37,166 nt of DNA from Betaproteobacteria bacterium RIFCSPLOWO2_12_FULL_68_20 (GCA_001770655.1 MERQ01000104.1:1-37166); one strand, 5' to 3'. Counted from the first letter of the stretch, positions 8,052 through 18,937 are shown. Program-made: numbers and translations. Notes: generated by a model from the sequence alone, not told the origin.

Positions 8052-9334
8052 GACGTGACGCGCTCGGGCACCGGCTTCGCCGTATCGCGCGCCGTGTACC
8101 AGGGCATGAGGATGAAGAACAGGAAGTACAGCACCGTGAACGCTCGCGCCACCCACGTGGCGATTTCCCTGGTGTCGAGGAAGAAGGCGTCGAAGCCGAA
8201 CTGGCCCCACACCGTGGTCGGCTCGGTGCCCAGGTATCCGAGGATCAGGAACGAGATCACGAAGATCGCGAGCGCGCTCTTGTAATACGGGCCGCGGTAG
8301 CGGATCGATTTCACCGGGCTGCGATCGAGCCAGGGCAGAAACAACAGGATCAGCGTCGCGACGCCCATCGCGAGCACGCCCGGGAACTGCGAGTTGAACA
8401 GCGGCGGCACCGCGCGCAGGATCGAGTAGTACGGCGTGAAGTACCACACCGGCTGGATGTGGGCGGGGGTCTTCAGCGCGTCCGCCGGGACGAAGTTGTT
8501 GGCCTCCAGGAAGTAGCCGCCCATCTCCGGCACGAAGAACATGACGACGGCGAACGCAGCGAGGAACACCACCGCCCCGACGATGTCCTTCACCGTGTAG
8601 TACGGGTGGAAGGGGATGCCGTCGAGGGGGTGCCCGGTCTTCGGGTCCTTGTGCTTCTTGATCTCGACGCCGTCGGGGTTGTTCGAGCCGACATCGTGCA
8701 GCGCGAGCAGGTGCGCCACGACCAGGCCGAGCAGCACCAGCGGAAACGCGATCACGTGCAGGGCGAAGAAGCGGTTGAGCGTCGCGTCCGACACCACGTA
8801 GTCGCCGCGGATCCACAGCGCGAGATCGGGGCCGACGAGCGGAATCGTGGCGAACAGGTTCACGATCACCTGCGCGCCCCAGTACGACATCTGGCCCCAG
8901 GGCAGCAGGTAGCCGAAGAACGCCTCGCCCATGAGCGTGAGGTAGATCAGCACGCCGAAGATCCACACCAGCTCCCGCGGCTCCTTGTGCGAGCCGTAGA
9001 GCATGGCGCGGAACATGTGCAGGTACGCCACCAGGAAGAACGCCGACCCCCCGGTCGAATGGATGTAGCGCAGCGCCCAGCCGCCCGGGACGTCGCGCAT
9101 GATGTACTCGACCGAGCCGAACGCGAGGCTGGCGTCGGGCTTGTAATGCATGGTGAGGAAGATGCCCGAGACGATCTGGATCACCAGCACCAGCAGCGCG
9201 AGCGAGCCGAAGTAGTACCAGAAGTTGAAGTTCTTCGGCGCGTAGTACTCGGCGGCGTGCTTGCGCCATTCCTCGGCGACCGAGGGCATCCTCGAGTCGA
9301 ACCAGTCCCACAGCGCCATCAGGCGGGAAGCCAT
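8048..9334 (-). CDS. petB: Cytochrome b subunit of the bc1 complex
   Basis: Predicted 428-aa integral membrane subunit carrying haems bL and bH and the two quinone sites. The helix B block YIHSTGGSAFFLVAYLHMFR and helix D block HVIAFPLVLLGLVVAHLLAL each give two histidine haem ligands. The Qo-site motif reads PVWY (within HIQPVWYFTPYYSILRAVP) instead of the canonical PEWY. It has N- and C-terminal domains in one chain, unlike the split b6/subunit IV, and the length is typical of proteobacteria. The ATG at 9334 lies 4 nt after the petA stop, and the stop overlaps petC. The call is firm. Confidence 0.97.
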   Translation of the reverse strand: MASRLMALWDWFDSRMPSVAEEWRKHAAEYYAPKNFNFWYYFGSLALLVLVIQIVSGIFLTMHYKPDASLAFGSVEYIMRDVPGGWALRYIHSTGGSAFFLVAYLHMFRAMLYGSHKEPRELVWIFGVLIYLTLMGEAFFGYLLPWGQMSYWGAQVIVNLFATIPLVGPDLALWIRGDYVVSDATLNRFFALHVIAFPLVLLGLVVAHLLALHDVGSNNPDGVEIKKHKDPKTGHPLDGIPFHPYYTVKDIVGAVVFLAAFAVVMFFVPEMGGYFLEANNFVPADALKTPAHIQPVWYFTPYYSILRAVPPLFNSQFPGVLAMGVATLILLFLPWLDRSPVKSIRYRGPYYKSALAIFVISFLILGYLGTEPTTVWGQFGFDAFFLDTREIATWVARAFTVLYFLFFILMPWYTARDTAKPVPERVTS

Positions 9335-9338
9335 CGCG

Positions 9339-9938
9339 CTAGGCCCCTTTCGTTTCCCGGTCTTCGCCGATCACGATCCTGTCGTCCGAGACGAAGGTGT
9401 ACGGGGGCACCACAAGGTTGGTCGGCGCGGGCGAGCCCTTGTAGACGCGCCCGGCGAGATCGAATTTCGAGCCGTGGCAGGGACAATAAAAGCCGCCCGT
9501 CCAGTCGGCGCCCATCTCCGCCTTCGCGTCCGCCCCTTTCGTCTGGGGGATGCAGCCGAGATGGGTGCACACCCCGATCACCACCATCAGCTCGGGCTTC
9601 ACCGAGCGGTACTCGTTTTTCGCGTATTCGGGTTGCTGCGGCACCTCGGACTTCGGGTCGATCAGCTTCGCCTCGATCGGCTTCAGCCCCGCGAGCATCT
9701 CCTGAGTGCGCTTCATCACCCACACCGGTGTGCCGCGCCACTCGAAGACCGCGAGCTCGCCCGCCGCGAGCCGCGAGACGTCCACTTCCACCGGCGCGCC
9801 GACCGCCTTGGCCCGCTCCGAAGGCCACATGCTGGCGGCGAAAGGCACCGCGGCGCCGACGCTCGCCGCGCCGCCAATGACCGAGGTGGCGACAAGGAGA
9901 TTGCGCCGTGTCTTGTCCATTTTTTGCTGATCGCTCAT
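9339..9938 (-). CDS. petA: Ubiquinol-cytochrome c reductase Rieske iron-sulfur subunit
   Basis: Predicted 199-aa 2Fe-2S protein that takes the first electron from ubiquinol at the Qo site. A twin-arginine signal-anchor (KTRRNLLVATSVIGGAASVG) lies at the N-terminus. Cluster ligands are in CTHLGC (residues 124-129) and CPCHGS (152-157), and the disulfide cysteines fall in the same boxes. Tat export is needed for Rieske proteins, and tatABC is encoded 1.3 kb away. The ATG at 9938 fits the family N-terminus, although no clear Shine-Dalgarno is seen; an ATG six codons further in is the alternative. It is the first gene of petABC and is divergent from the HtrA-like gene. Confidence 0.96.
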   Translation of the reverse strand: MSDQQKMDKTRRNLLVATSVIGGAASVGAAVPFAASMWPSERAKAVGAPVEVDVSRLAAGELAVFEWRGTPVWVMKRTQEMLAGLKPIEAKLIDPKSEVPQQPEYAKNEYRSVKPELMVVIGVCTHLGCIPQTKGADAKAEMGADWTGGFYCPCHGSKFDLAGRVYKGSPAPTNLVVPPYTFVSDDRIVIGEDRETKGA

Positions 9939-9978
9939 GGAGGAAATGTCGGGGAGGGGCCGGACGCGAAAGCGTGCG

Positions 9979-10007
9979 ATTTTACCGGCGCGCTGTCATG
10001 ATGTCCA
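9979..10007 (-). promoter_or_regulatory. Sigma70-type promoter for petABC
   Basis: On the minus strand TGGACA (10002-10007) and TAAAAT (9979-9984) are separated by exactly 17 nt. Each matches the -35 (TTGACA) or -10 (TATAAT) consensus at five of six positions. The expected start of transcription is about 30-35 nt ahead of the petA ATG. This is the best promoter seen in the window. The divergent protease gene must use a separate promoter within the same 174-nt gap, and none was recognised for it. Confidence 0.7.
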
Positions 10008-10112
10008 CGAAGGAGCGCCTAACCGGCTGAATTTGCGCTGGAATTTGACTTCTCCGCACCTCGCCGGCGCGCGTCTTGCTGCACTGCGTGTGATAGATTC
10101 GTTTCTCCCAAT

Positions 10113-11279
<1,167 letters not shown>

Positions 11280-11280
11280 C

Positions 11281-12051
11281 CTATTTCGTATCCGCCTCGG
11301 ACTGCGTCATCTCGCCGGCTTGCGCCTGCGCGTCCCGCGCGACGAATCTCGCGAAAAAGAGCCCGACCTCATAAAGCAGGCACATCGGCACCGCCAGCAG
11401 GAACTGCGACAGCACGTCCGGCGGCGTGACGATCGCCGCCACCACGAACGCGCCGACGATCACATAGGGGCGCGCGTCGCGCAGCTTTTCCACGGTCACC
11501 ACGCCGGTGCGCACAAGCATCACGACCACTATCGGTGTCTCGAACGTGACCCCGAACGCGAGGAACATCGTGATGACGAAGCTGAAATACGCCTCAATGT
11601 CCGGCGCCGGCGTGATCGACGCCGGGGCGAAGCTGTGGATGAACGCGAACACGCGGCCGAAAACGAAGAAGTAGCAGAACGCGACTCCCAGCAGGAACAG
11701 GATCGTGGTGCCGAAGACCAGCGGCAGCGCGAGCCGCTTCTCGTGTTCGTACAAGCCGGGCGCAACGAACGCCCACAGCTGGTACAGAACGTACGGCAGC
11801 GCGATCAGGAAGGCGGCCAGCCCCGCCACCTTGAGCGGCACCAGGAACGGCGTGATGACTCCCGTCGCGATCATCTTCGCGCCCTCGGGCAGCGCGTTCA
11901 TGAGCGGCAGCGCCAGCACGTCGTAGATCGCCCCCGCGCCCGGCCAGCCGAAAGCCATCACCAGGAACAGCACCAGCACCACGGCGAGCGCGCGCACCAC
12001 GCGCTCGCGCAGCTCGACCAGGTGCGAGATGAAGGTTTCCTGGTCGCTCAC
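11281..12051 (-). CDS. tatC: Sec-independent protein translocase TatC
   Basis: Predicted 256-aa polytopic core of the twin-arginine translocase, which recognises RR signal peptides. Six hydrophobic segments are visible. The conserved N-terminal cytoplasmic block FISHLVELRERVVRAL and the periplasmic/loop block ALPYVLYQLWAFVAPGLYEHEK (shown here only to identify it) are diagnostic, as is the Glu in VTFETPIVVVML. It starts with GTG overlapping the tatB TGA (GTGA), so its translation is probably coupled to tatB. It is the last gene of the long mla-mur-his-tat block and converges on the HtrA-like gene, leaving 1 nt between stop codons. Confidence 0.97.
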   Translation of the reverse strand: MSDQETFISHLVELRERVVRALAVVLVLFLVMAFGWPGAGAIYDVLALPLMNALPEGAKMIATGVITPFLVPLKVAGLAAFLIALPYVLYQLWAFVAPGLYEHEKRLALPLVFGTTILFLLGVAFCYFFVFGRVFAFIHSFAPASITPAPDIEAYFSFVITMFLAFGVTFETPIVVVMLVRTGVVTVEKLRDARPYVIVGAFVVAAIVTPPDVLSQFLLAVPMCLLYEVGLFFARFVARDAQAQAGEMTQSEADTK

Positions 12052-12383
12052 GCGGGTTTGTCCTCGGCGGCCTTCGGCTCGGTGGGCTTGCCCTCGGCGG
12101 CGGCCTCGACCGATTTGTTGAGCTCGCTCTCGGTCTTCGAGAGCTCGGTCTGCACCGATGCCTCGAATCCCGTCGCCGCTTGCTGCATCGAGTCGCGCAT
12201 CTTGCGCAGCTCCTCGATCTCGATCTCGCGGTTGATGTCGGCCTTGACGTCTGCGACGTAGCGCTGCAGCCGCCCGGCCAGGTGCCCGAGCGTGCGCGCA
12301 ACGTGCGGCAGCTTCTGCGGCCCGATCACGATCAGCGCGACCAGGCCGATCAGCATCAATTCAGAGAATCCGATGTCGAACAT
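12048..12383 (-). CDS. tatB: Sec-independent protein translocase TatB
   Basis: Predicted 111-aa TatB with the N-terminal helix MFDIGFSELMLIGLVALIVI followed by the GPQKLP hinge, an amphipathic helix (VARTLGHLAGRLQRYVADVK) and a charged, disordered C-terminus. The Glu in SEL and the GP hinge distinguish TatB from the FG-hinge TatA. It forms the receptor complex with TatC. It starts 60 nt after tatA, and a strong hairpin-plus-T-tract lies in that gap. Only a weak ribosome-binding site is visible ahead of the ATG. Confidence 0.95.
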   Translation of the reverse strand: MFDIGFSELMLIGLVALIVIGPQKLPHVARTLGHLAGRLQRYVADVKADINREIEIEELRKMRDSMQQAATGFEASVQTELSKTESELNKSVEAAAEGKPTEPKAAEDKPA

Positions 12384-12398
12384 TGCGGAACGCGAGAA

Positions 12399-12424
12399 TA
12401 AAAAAGGCGCCTCGCGGGCGCCTT
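12399..12424 (-). terminator. Intrinsic terminator between tatA and tatB
   Basis: On the minus strand AAGGCGCC (12424-12417), loop CGCGA and GGCGCCTT (12411-12404) form a perfect 8-bp GC-rich stem. It runs straight into TTTTTTATT. This is a textbook Rho-independent terminator placed within the tat genes, after tatA and before tatB. There is no matching T-tract on the plus strand, so it acts on the tat direction. It would be expected to cut tatBC expression relative to tatA. Confidence 0.8.
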
Positions 12425-12443
12425 GGCGGCCACGAGGCCCCGT

Positions 12444-12668
12444 TCAGGCCTTCGATTCCGACTTTTCCTTGACCTCGCCCTCGACCGTCCTGCCGGTCAC
12501 CTGCGGCGCGGCGTCCGCGTGCTTGTCGCTGCCTTCGCGCATGCCGTCCTTGAAGCCGCGCACCGCTCCGCCCAGGTCCGCGCCGATGTTGCGCAGCTTC
12601 TTGGTGCCGAAGATCACCATCACGATCACCAGCACCACCAGCCAGTGCCAGATGCTCCAGGTACCCAT
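12444..12668 (-). CDS. tatA: Sec-independent protein translocase TatA
   Basis: Predicted 74-aa pore-forming subunit. The short transmembrane helix ([15 protein letters not shown]) is followed by the [10 protein letters not shown] hinge and amphipathic helix diagnostic of TatA/E, then a charged tail. The ATG at 12668 has a strong AGGAGG Shine-Dalgarno at a good distance. It begins 9 nt after the hinT stop, so it appears to be read from the his-hinT transcript. The terminator behind it suggests a transcript ending here, in line with the large excess of TatA over TatB and TatC known in E. coli. Confidence 0.96.
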   Translation of the reverse strand: MGTWSIWHWLVVLVIVMVIFGTKKLRNIGADLGGAVRGFKDGMREGSDKHADAAPQVTGRTVEGEVKEKSESKA

Positions 12669-12677
12669 ACCGGCCTC

Positions 12678-13037
12678 CTATTTCCTCCTCGAAAGCATCG
12701 GGCCGAGCGATTCCGGCCCCCCGAGGACGTGCATATGGAGATGATACACCTCCTGATGAGCGACCCGCCCGTTGTTGATGATGGTGCGGAAGCCGTCGCT
12801 CGCCCCCTCTTTTCGCGCCAGCTCGCCGGCGATCGCCAGCATCCTGCCCAGGGCGTGGTGGTGACGCATGTCCGCCTCGTAGAGCGACGCGATGTGCTCC
12901 TTGGGAACGATCAGAAGATGAACCGGCGCCTGCGGCCGGATGTCGCGGAACGCGATCACGTCCTCGTCGTCGTGGACCTTCGCCGCCGGAATCTCGCCGC
13001 GCACGATCTTGCAGAACAGGCAGTTCGGATCGCTCAT
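12678..13037 (-). CDS. hinT: HIT-family purine nucleoside phosphoramidase
   Basis: Predicted 119-aa histidine-triad hydrolase (HinT type) that splits phosphoramidates such as AMP-lysine. The N-terminal [13 protein letters not shown], the central [13 protein letters not shown] and the catalytic triad HLHMHVLGG, preceded by [10 protein letters not shown], are diagnostic. The ATG at 13037 overlaps the hisE TGA (ATGA). The longer upstream reading lies over hisE and is rejected. A HIT gene behind hisE is a common arrangement in proteobacteria. Why it is coupled to histidine synthesis is unknown. Confidence 0.94.
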   Translation of the reverse strand: MSDPNCLFCKIVRGEIPAAKVHDDEDVIAFRDIRPQAPVHLLIVPKEHIASLYEADMRHHHALGRMLAIAGELARKEGASDGFRTIINNGRVAHQEVYHLHMHVLGGPESLGPMLSRRK

Positions 13038-13384
13038 TCGTCCTCGCCTTTCGCCTGGTGCCTGCGCGCGGCCTTCTCGTCGATGCCCGAGATCCCCTCG
13101 CGGCGGTGCAGCTCGGCGAGCACGTCCTGCGGCCCCAGGCCGTGGCGCGCGAGCAGGATCATGCAGTGAAACCACAGATCGGCCACCTCGCGCACCAGCT
13201 GCAGCCGTTCGCCGCCTTTCGCCGCGAGCACCGTCTCCGTGGCCTCCTCGCCGATCTTCTTGAGCAGCGCGTCCTCGCCGCCGCCGACGAGCAGCGCGAC
13301 GTAGGATTTTTCCGGATCGCCGCGCTTGCGCGACTCGATCACCTCGGCGATGCGCTCCAGAATCTCGTAGAGTCCAGGCTTCAT
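13034..13384 (-). CDS. hisE: Phosphoribosyl-ATP pyrophosphatase
   Basis: Predicted 116-aa MazG-like enzyme of the second step of histidine synthesis, turning PR-ATP into PR-AMP and pyrophosphate. The all-helical fold carries the acidic metal-binding block [15 protein letters not shown] and the later [14 protein letters not shown]. It is encoded separately from HisI, not fused. The ATG at 13384 overlaps the hisI TGA, and its stop overlaps the hinT ATG. Confidence 0.95.
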   Translation of the reverse strand: MKPGLYEILERIAEVIESRKRGDPEKSYVALLVGGGEDALLKKIGEEATETVLAAKGGERLQLVREVADLWFHCMILLARHGLGPQDVLAELHRREGISGIDEKAARRHQAKGEDE

Positions 13385-13766
13385 TTTTTCCCGTAGATGA
13401 GCGACGGATCCTTCAGCACCGCGTCCGTCGTCACCCACCTCCCGTCCTCGAGTTTGCGGAAAAAACAGCTCTCGCGCCCCGTATGGCAGGCGATGCCGCC
13501 CACCTGCTCGACCTTGAGCAGGATCGCGTCGGCGTCGCAATCCAGCCGGATTTCGACAATTTTCTGCGCATGGCCGGACTGCTCGCCCTTGCGCCACAGG
13601 CGTTTGCGCGAGCGCGACCAGTAGACCGCCTCGCCGCGCCCGACGGTCTCCAGGAGCGCCTCGCGATTCATCCACGCGACGGTGAGGACGCGTCCGGACG
13701 AGCTTTCCTGCGCGACGGCCGGAATCAGACCCTGCTCGTCCCACGGAACGGCGTCGATCCATTCCG

Positions 13767-13770
<4 letters not shown>
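13381..13770 (-). CDS. hisI: Phosphoribosyl-AMP cyclohydrolase
   Basis: Predicted 129-aa zinc/magnesium enzyme that opens the purine ring of PR-AMP, the third step of histidine synthesis. Family blocks are [33 protein letters not shown] and the metal-binding [14 protein letters not shown], then the Cys-containing [13 protein letters not shown]. It is a stand-alone cyclohydrolase. Both ends overlap neighbours by ATGA (hisF upstream, hisE downstream). Confidence 0.96.
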
Positions 13771-14525
<755 letters not shown>

Positions 14526-14527
14526 GG

Positions 14528-15277
14528 CTAAGCCTTCTTGACGGCCTGGTCGGCGGCTTCCTGCGCCTTCTTCAGGTCGAGCTTGCCTTCGTACAGCGCC
14601 AGGCCGGCGATCGCGCCGATCACGCCCTCCGGGGCCAGGCTGGCGCACACCGCCTGCACGTCCTCGACGCTGTTCAGGCCGCCGCTCGCGATGATCGGGG
14701 TCTTGATCGCTTTGGCGAGCTTGAGCGTGGCCTCGATGTTGATGCCGGTCATCATGCCGTCGCGCCCGATGTCGGTGTAGACGAGCGCCTCGATTCCGTA
14801 CTCCTCGAACTTCCTCGCCAGGTCCACGACGTCGTGGCCGGTCATTTTCGACCAGCCTTCGACCGCGACCTTGCCGTCCTTGGCGTCGAGCCCGGCGATC
14901 ACGTGGCCCGGGAACGCGTAGCACGCGTCCGACAGGAACCCGGGGTTCTTCACCGCCGCGGTGCCGATCACCACGTAGGTGACGCCGGCGTCGAGATAGC
15001 TTTCGATGGTGTCCAGGTCGCGGATCCCGCCGCCGAGCTCGATCGGCATCCTGTCGCCGACCGCCGCGATCATGTCGCGGATCACCCTCTCGTTCTTCGG
15101 CCGGCCGGCGACCGCGCCGTTCAGGTCCACGATGTGCAGCCGCCGCGCGCCCTCGCCAGCCCAGTGCTTCGCCATCGCCACCGGGTCCTCGGAGAACACC
15201 TTGGCGCTCGCCATGTCGCCCTGCTTCAGGCGCACGCAGTGCCCGTCCTTGAGATCTATGGCCGGAATGATCAGCAT
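14528..15277 (-). CDS. hisA: ProFAR isomerase HisA
   Basis: Predicted 249-aa (beta/alpha)8 barrel isomerising ProFAR to PRFAR. Catalytic Asp8 (IPAIDLKDG) and Asp131 (IAGLDAKDG) are in place, with phosphate loops ELGGGIRD and IASGGLNS. The ATG at 15277 is preceded by a 62-nt gap after hisH, among the widest gaps within the his genes. That gap contains a 7-bp hairpin ending 10 nt before the start codon. No clear Shine-Dalgarno is seen there. Confidence 0.96.
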   Translation of the reverse strand: MLIIPAIDLKDGHCVRLKQGDMASAKVFSEDPVAMAKHWAGEGARRLHIVDLNGAVAGRPKNERVIRDMIAAVGDRMPIELGGGIRDLDTIESYLDAGVTYVVIGTAAVKNPGFLSDACYAFPGHVIAGLDAKDGKVAVEGWSKMTGHDVVDLARKFEEYGIEALVYTDIGRDGMMTGINIEATLKLAKAIKTPIIASGGLNSVEDVQAVCASLAPEGVIGAIAGLALYEGKLDLKKAQEAADQAVKKA

Positions 15278-15287
15278 CGAGACAGTC

Positions 15288-15306
15288 CCGAGGCAGGCCG
15301 CCTCGG
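15288..15306 (-). promoter_or_regulatory. Hairpin at the hisA ribosome-binding region
   Basis: A perfect 7-bp inverted repeat (CCGAGGC, 5-nt loop, GCCTCGG) lies 10 nt ahead of the hisA ATG in the hisH-hisA gap. Two tandem 11-nt copies of (a/g)tcacgcggga lie on its far side (15317-15338). The stem could hide or shape the translation start of hisA, or stabilise the message. There is no T-tract, so it is not a terminator. Its role is inference. Confidence 0.4.
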
Positions 15307-15339
15307 AGCCGCGGGGATCACGCGGGAGTCACGCGGGAA

Positions 15340-15975
15340 TCAGGGGCGCCAGTGGACGAAGTTGCGCAGAAGCTGAAGGCCTGCGGCTTGGCTTTTTTCC
15401 GGATGGAACTGTACGGCAAAGATGTTATCGCGCGCAACCGCGCAGGTAAAGGTCACGCCGTACACGCACGTCGCGGCGGTCAGCCCGGCGTCGCGCGGCG
15501 CCGGAAAGTAGCTGTGCACGAAGTAAAAGCGCGTGCCGTCGGGCACATCCTGCCACATCGCATGCGACCGCGTCTGCTGCACTTGGTTCCAGCCCATGTG
15601 CGGCACCTTGAGCGCCGAGCCGTCGGCTGCGCGCATGCGCGCCCCGGGAAAGCGCGGCACGCCGCCGGCGAGCAATCCGAGGCCCGGCGTGTCGCCCTCC
15701 TCGCCCCGCTCGAACAGCATCTGCAGGCCGATGCAGATGCCGAGGAACGGCCGGGTGCGCACGGACTCCAGCACCGCCTCGCGCGCTCCGCTGGCGGCGA
15801 GGTGGCGCATGCAGTCGGGCAGCGCGCCCTGGCCGGGGACGACCACCCGGTCGGCGGCGCGGATGGCACCCGCATCGGCGGTCACCACGATGCTCGCCTC
15901 GGGCGCGACGTGCTCGAGCGCCTTCGACACCGAGCGCAGGTTGCCCATGCCGTAATCCACGACGGCGATTCTCAT
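15340..15975 (-). CDS. hisH: Imidazole glycerol phosphate synthase glutaminase subunit
   Basis: Predicted 211-aa class I glutamine amidotransferase that supplies ammonia to HisF. The nucleophile is Cys81 (FLGICIGLQMLF), and the catalytic His191 and Glu193 lie in VQFHPEKS. The oxyanion segment PGQGALPDCM and the family block VPHMGWNQV are present. It starts with ATG at 15975, 22 nt after hisB. The usual GICLG reads GICIG here, a mild substitution. Confidence 0.96.
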   Translation of the reverse strand: MRIAVVDYGMGNLRSVSKALEHVAPEASIVVTADAGAIRAADRVVVPGQGALPDCMRHLAASGAREAVLESVRTRPFLGICIGLQMLFERGEEGDTPGLGLLAGGVPRFPGARMRAADGSALKVPHMGWNQVQQTRSHAMWQDVPDGTRFYFVHSYFPAPRDAGLTAATCVYGVTFTCAVARDNIFAVQFHPEKSQAAGLQLLRNFVHWRP

Positions 15976-15997
15976 CCCGCGAACCCCGCAAGCCGCC

Positions 15998-16585
15998 CTA
16001 GAGCGTGCCCTTGGTCGAGGGCACCGCGCCCGCGGCGCGCGGGTCGGGCTCCGCCGCCATGCGCAGCGCGCGCGCGAACGCCTTGAACATCGTCTCGCAC
16101 TGGTGATGCGCGTTGTCGCCGCGCAGGTTGTCCACGTGCAGCGTCACCAGGGCGTGGTTGACGAAGCCCTGGAAGAACTGCTCCACCAGGTCGACGTCGA
16201 ACTCGCCGATCAGCGCGCGAGGGAATGTGACGTGATACTCGAGGCCCGGACGGCCGGAAAAATCGATCACGACGCGCGACAGCGCCTCGTCGAGCGGCAC
16301 GTAGGCGTGGCCGAAACGGCGCACGCCCGCCTTGTCGCCGATCGCCTTGGCGAGCGCCTGCCCGAGCGTGATGCCGATGTCCTCGACCGTGTGGTGCGCG
16401 TCGATGTGCAGGTCGCCCTTCGCGTCGATCTCTAGGTCGAGCAGCGCGTGACGCGCCACCTGGTCGAGCATGTGCTCGAGAAAGGGGATCCCGGTCGATA
16501 GCTTCGCGGCGCCCGTCCCGTCCAGGTTCAGCCGGACGCGGATCTGCGTCTCCTTGGTATTGCGGGTGACCTCGGCGATTCTCAT
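15998..16585 (-). CDS. hisB: Imidazoleglycerol-phosphate dehydratase
   Basis: Predicted 195-aa manganese enzyme that dehydrates imidazole glycerol phosphate. The metal-binding histidine blocks [28 protein letters not shown] and the C-terminal [20 protein letters not shown] are complete. It is the monofunctional form; the histidinol-phosphate phosphatase domain found in the fused E. coli HisB is absent and not in this window. The ATG at 16585 overlaps the hisC TGA. Confidence 0.96.
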   Translation of the reverse strand: MRIAEVTRNTKETQIRVRLNLDGTGAAKLSTGIPFLEHMLDQVARHALLDLEIDAKGDLHIDAHHTVEDIGITLGQALAKAIGDKAGVRRFGHAYVPLDEALSRVVIDFSGRPGLEYHVTFPRALIGEFDVDLVEQFFQGFVNHALVTLHVDNLRGDNAHHQCETMFKAFARALRMAAEPDPRAAGAVPSTKGTL

Positions 16586-17646
16586 TGCAGCGCTTCGCGG
16601 AAGGCAGTGAGCAGTATACGGTTTTCGTCGGGCGTGCCCACCGTGACGCGCAGGCAGTTCGGCATCGACGGGCCGTTCAGGTTCTTCACCAGCACGCCCT
16701 GGCGGCGCAGCCGCGCGTCGGCGCGGTCGGCATCGGGCACTCGCAGCAGCAGGAAATTCGCCTCCGACGGGACCACCTTCACCCCCGGCAGCGCGGCGAG
16801 CGCCGCGCCGAGCGCCGCGCGCTCCTTGCGAATGCGCGCTGCCTGCTCCTCCAGCACCTCGAGGTGCTCGAGCGCGTAGATCGCCGCCGCCTGAGTGAGC
16901 GCATTCACGTTGTAGGCCTGCCGCGCCTTGTTGAATTCCCGGATCCACTCCGGCCGGCCGGCGAGGTAGCCCAGGCGAATGCCGGCGAGCCCCAGTTTGG
17001 ACACCGTACGCAGCACGACGAGATTCGGGAATTCGGTGAGCCGCGGCATGAAGCTCTTTTGCGCGAACACGTGGTAGGCCTCGTCGAGCACGACCACGCC
17101 CTCGGCTGCACGCAGTACCGCGAGCACGTCCTCCTCGGGGTAGAGCGTCCCGGTCGGATTGTTCGGGTAGGCGATGAAAACGAGCGCCGGCCGCTCGGCC
17201 CGCATGCGCTCGACGAACGCGCCGGCGTCGAGCGAGAAGTCGTCGCGCAGCGGCACCGCGACCGCCTTCATGCCGGAGAGCCGCGCGTTCGCGCCGTACA
17301 TGACGAATGTCGGCACCGGGTACATCATCGCCGCGCCCGGCCGCGCCAGCGTGAAAGTGATGATCTGGATGAGGTCGTCGGAGCCGTTGCCGAGAAGCAG
17401 CTCCATCCCGGCCGGAACCTGCATCCGGCGCGCGAGGGCATCGCGCAGCTTTTTCCCGGTCGGCTCCGGATAGCGATTGAGCTCGAGGCCGCAGAGGACC
17501 TCGGCCAGCTCGCGGCGCATTTCCGGCGGCAGCGAATACGGGTTCTCCATCGCGTCCAGCTTCACCATGCCCTCGGCTTCGGGCACCTCGTAGGCCTTCG
17601 CGGCGAGAATTTCCGGGCGCACCAGCTCCTGCGGATTCAACGGCAC
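16582..17646 (-). CDS. hisC: Histidinol-phosphate aminotransferase
   Basis: Predicted 354-aa PLP enzyme of fold type I converting imidazole acetol phosphate and glutamate to histidinol phosphate. The PLP Schiff-base lysine is Lys217 ([15 protein letters not shown]), with YPNNPTGT (160-167) and [11 protein letters not shown] providing the pyridine ring contacts. The N-terminal LDAMENPY is typical of HisC. It starts with GTG at 17646, 4 nt after the hisD stop, and overlaps hisB by ATGA. Confidence 0.95.
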   Translation of the reverse strand: MPLNPQELVRPEILAAKAYEVPEAEGMVKLDAMENPYSLPPEMRRELAEVLCGLELNRYPEPTGKKLRDALARRMQVPAGMELLLGNGSDDLIQIITFTLARPGAAMMYPVPTFVMYGANARLSGMKAVAVPLRDDFSLDAGAFVERMRAERPALVFIAYPNNPTGTLYPEEDVLAVLRAAEGVVVLDEAYHVFAQKSFMPRLTEFPNLVVLRTVSKLGLAGIRLGYLAGRPEWIREFNKARQAYNVNALTQAAAIYALEHLEVLEEQAARIRKERAALGAALAALPGVKVVPSEANFLLLRVPDADRADARLRRQGVLVKNLNGPSMPNCLRVTVGTPDENRILLTAFREALQ

Positions 17647-17650
17647 GGCG

Positions 17651-18937
17651 TCAATCCTCGCCCAGGCGCAGCTCGGCCGAGCGCGCGTGCGCCGTCAGGC
17701 CCTCGCCGCGCGCGAGCGTTGCCGCCAGGCGGCCGAGCCGGCGCGCGCCCGCGGGCGACACGCCGATCACGCTCGAGCGCTTCTGGAAGTCGTACACGCC
17801 GAGCGGCGACGAGAAGCGCGCCGTGCCGCCGGTCGGCAGCACGTGGTTCGGCCCGGCGCAATAGTCGCCGATCGCCTCCGAGCTCCAGCGCCCGAGGAAG
17901 ATCGCGCCTGCATGGCGCAATTTCGGCAGCCAGCGCTCCGCATCCTCGACCGAAAGCTCCAGGTGCTCGGGAGCGACGCGATTGGCGATCTCGCAGGCCT
18001 CGTCCAGGTCGCGCGTGTGAATGAGCGCGCCGCGCGCGGAGAGCGAGGCCTCGATCACCTTGCGCCGCGGCAGTCGGTCAAGCAGGCTCCGGATGCATCG
18101 CTCCACCGCATCGAGATGCGCGGCATCCGGCGACACCAGGATCGCCTGCGCGAGCTCGTCATGCTCGGCCTGCGAAAAGAGGTCCATCGCGACCCAGTCG
18201 GCCGGCGTGCGTCCGTCCGAGACGACGAGGATCTCCGAAGGCCCCGCCAGCATGTCGATGCCGACCTCGCCGAACACCTGGCGCTTCGCCTCGGCGACAT
18301 AGACGTTGCCGGGCCCGACGATCTTGTCCACGCGCGGAATCGATTTCGTTCCGTAGGCGAGCGCCGCCACCGCCTGCGCGCCGCCGATCGCGATCACGCG
18401 GTCGACCCCGGCGAGCGCAGCGGCGGCAAGCACGAGCGGATTCGGATTGGGGCTCGCCATGACGATCTCGCGCACCCCCGCGACCTTGGCCGGGATTGCG
18501 TTCATGAGCACGGTGGACGGATACGCCGCCTTGCCACCCGGGACGTAGATCCCGACACGTTCGAGCGGCGCGACCCGCTGGCCGAGGCGGTTGCCGTCCT
18601 CGTCGAAGTATTCCCACGACTGCTGCAGCTGCCGTTGGTGAAACTTGCGGATGCGGTCGCCGGCCTGGCGCAGCGCATCGGCCTCGGCGGGCAAGGACTT
18701 GAGCGCAGCGTCCAGCTTGTCGCGGCCGATCTCGAGCTCGCGAACCGATCTCGCCTTCACCCGGTCGAGGCGGCGCGCGTACTCCAGGAGCGCGCGGTCG
18801 CCGCGCGCGCGCACGCCGGCGATGATCGCGCGCACCGTTCGCTGCACCCCCGCGTCTTGCGCCGCCTCGTAGCGGGTGAGCGCGGCGAGCTTCGCCCCGA
18901 AGCCGCGCGAGCGCGTGGATAGCCGCCGCAGCTTCAT
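17651..18937 (-). CDS. hisD: Histidinol dehydrogenase
   Basis: Predicted 428-aa zinc- and NAD-dependent enzyme carrying out the last two oxidations to histidine. Family blocks include [20 protein letters not shown], the signature [25 protein letters not shown] (zinc/catalytic residues), and the C-terminal [19 protein letters not shown]. Length is normal. The ATG at 18937 overlaps the hisG TGA by four bases. Confidence 0.96.
   Translation of the reverse strand: MKLRRLSTRSRGFGAKLAALTRYEAAQDAGVQRTVRAIIAGVRARGDRALLEYARRLDRVKARSVRELEIGRDKLDAALKSLPAEADALRQAGDRIRKFHQRQLQQSWEYFDEDGNRLGQRVAPLERVGIYVPGGKAAYPSTVLMNAIPAKVAGVREIVMASPNPNPLVLAAAALAGVDRVIAIGGAQAVAALAYGTKSIPRVDKIVGPGNVYVAEAKRQVFGEVGIDMLAGPSEILVVSDGRTPADWVAMDLFSQAEHDELAQAILVSPDAAHLDAVERCIRSLLDRLPRRKVIEASLSARGALIHTRDLDEACEIANRVAPEHLELSVEDAERWLPKLRHAGAIFLGRWSSEAIGDYCAGPNHVLPTGGTARFSSPLGVYDFQKRSSVIGVSPAGARRLGRLAATLARGEGLTAHARSAELRLGED

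Noticed and set aside
6615-8285. Plus-strand open frame of 556 codons over sspA and petC
   Set aside because: Opposite to two certain genes; low-complexity His/Arg/Glu/Val composition and no motif.
10010-10112. Promoter for the DegS-like gene (TTGACT at 10045-10050, TAGATT at 10094-10099)
   Set aside because: The two hexamers are far too widely spaced to pair, and no better combination was seen.
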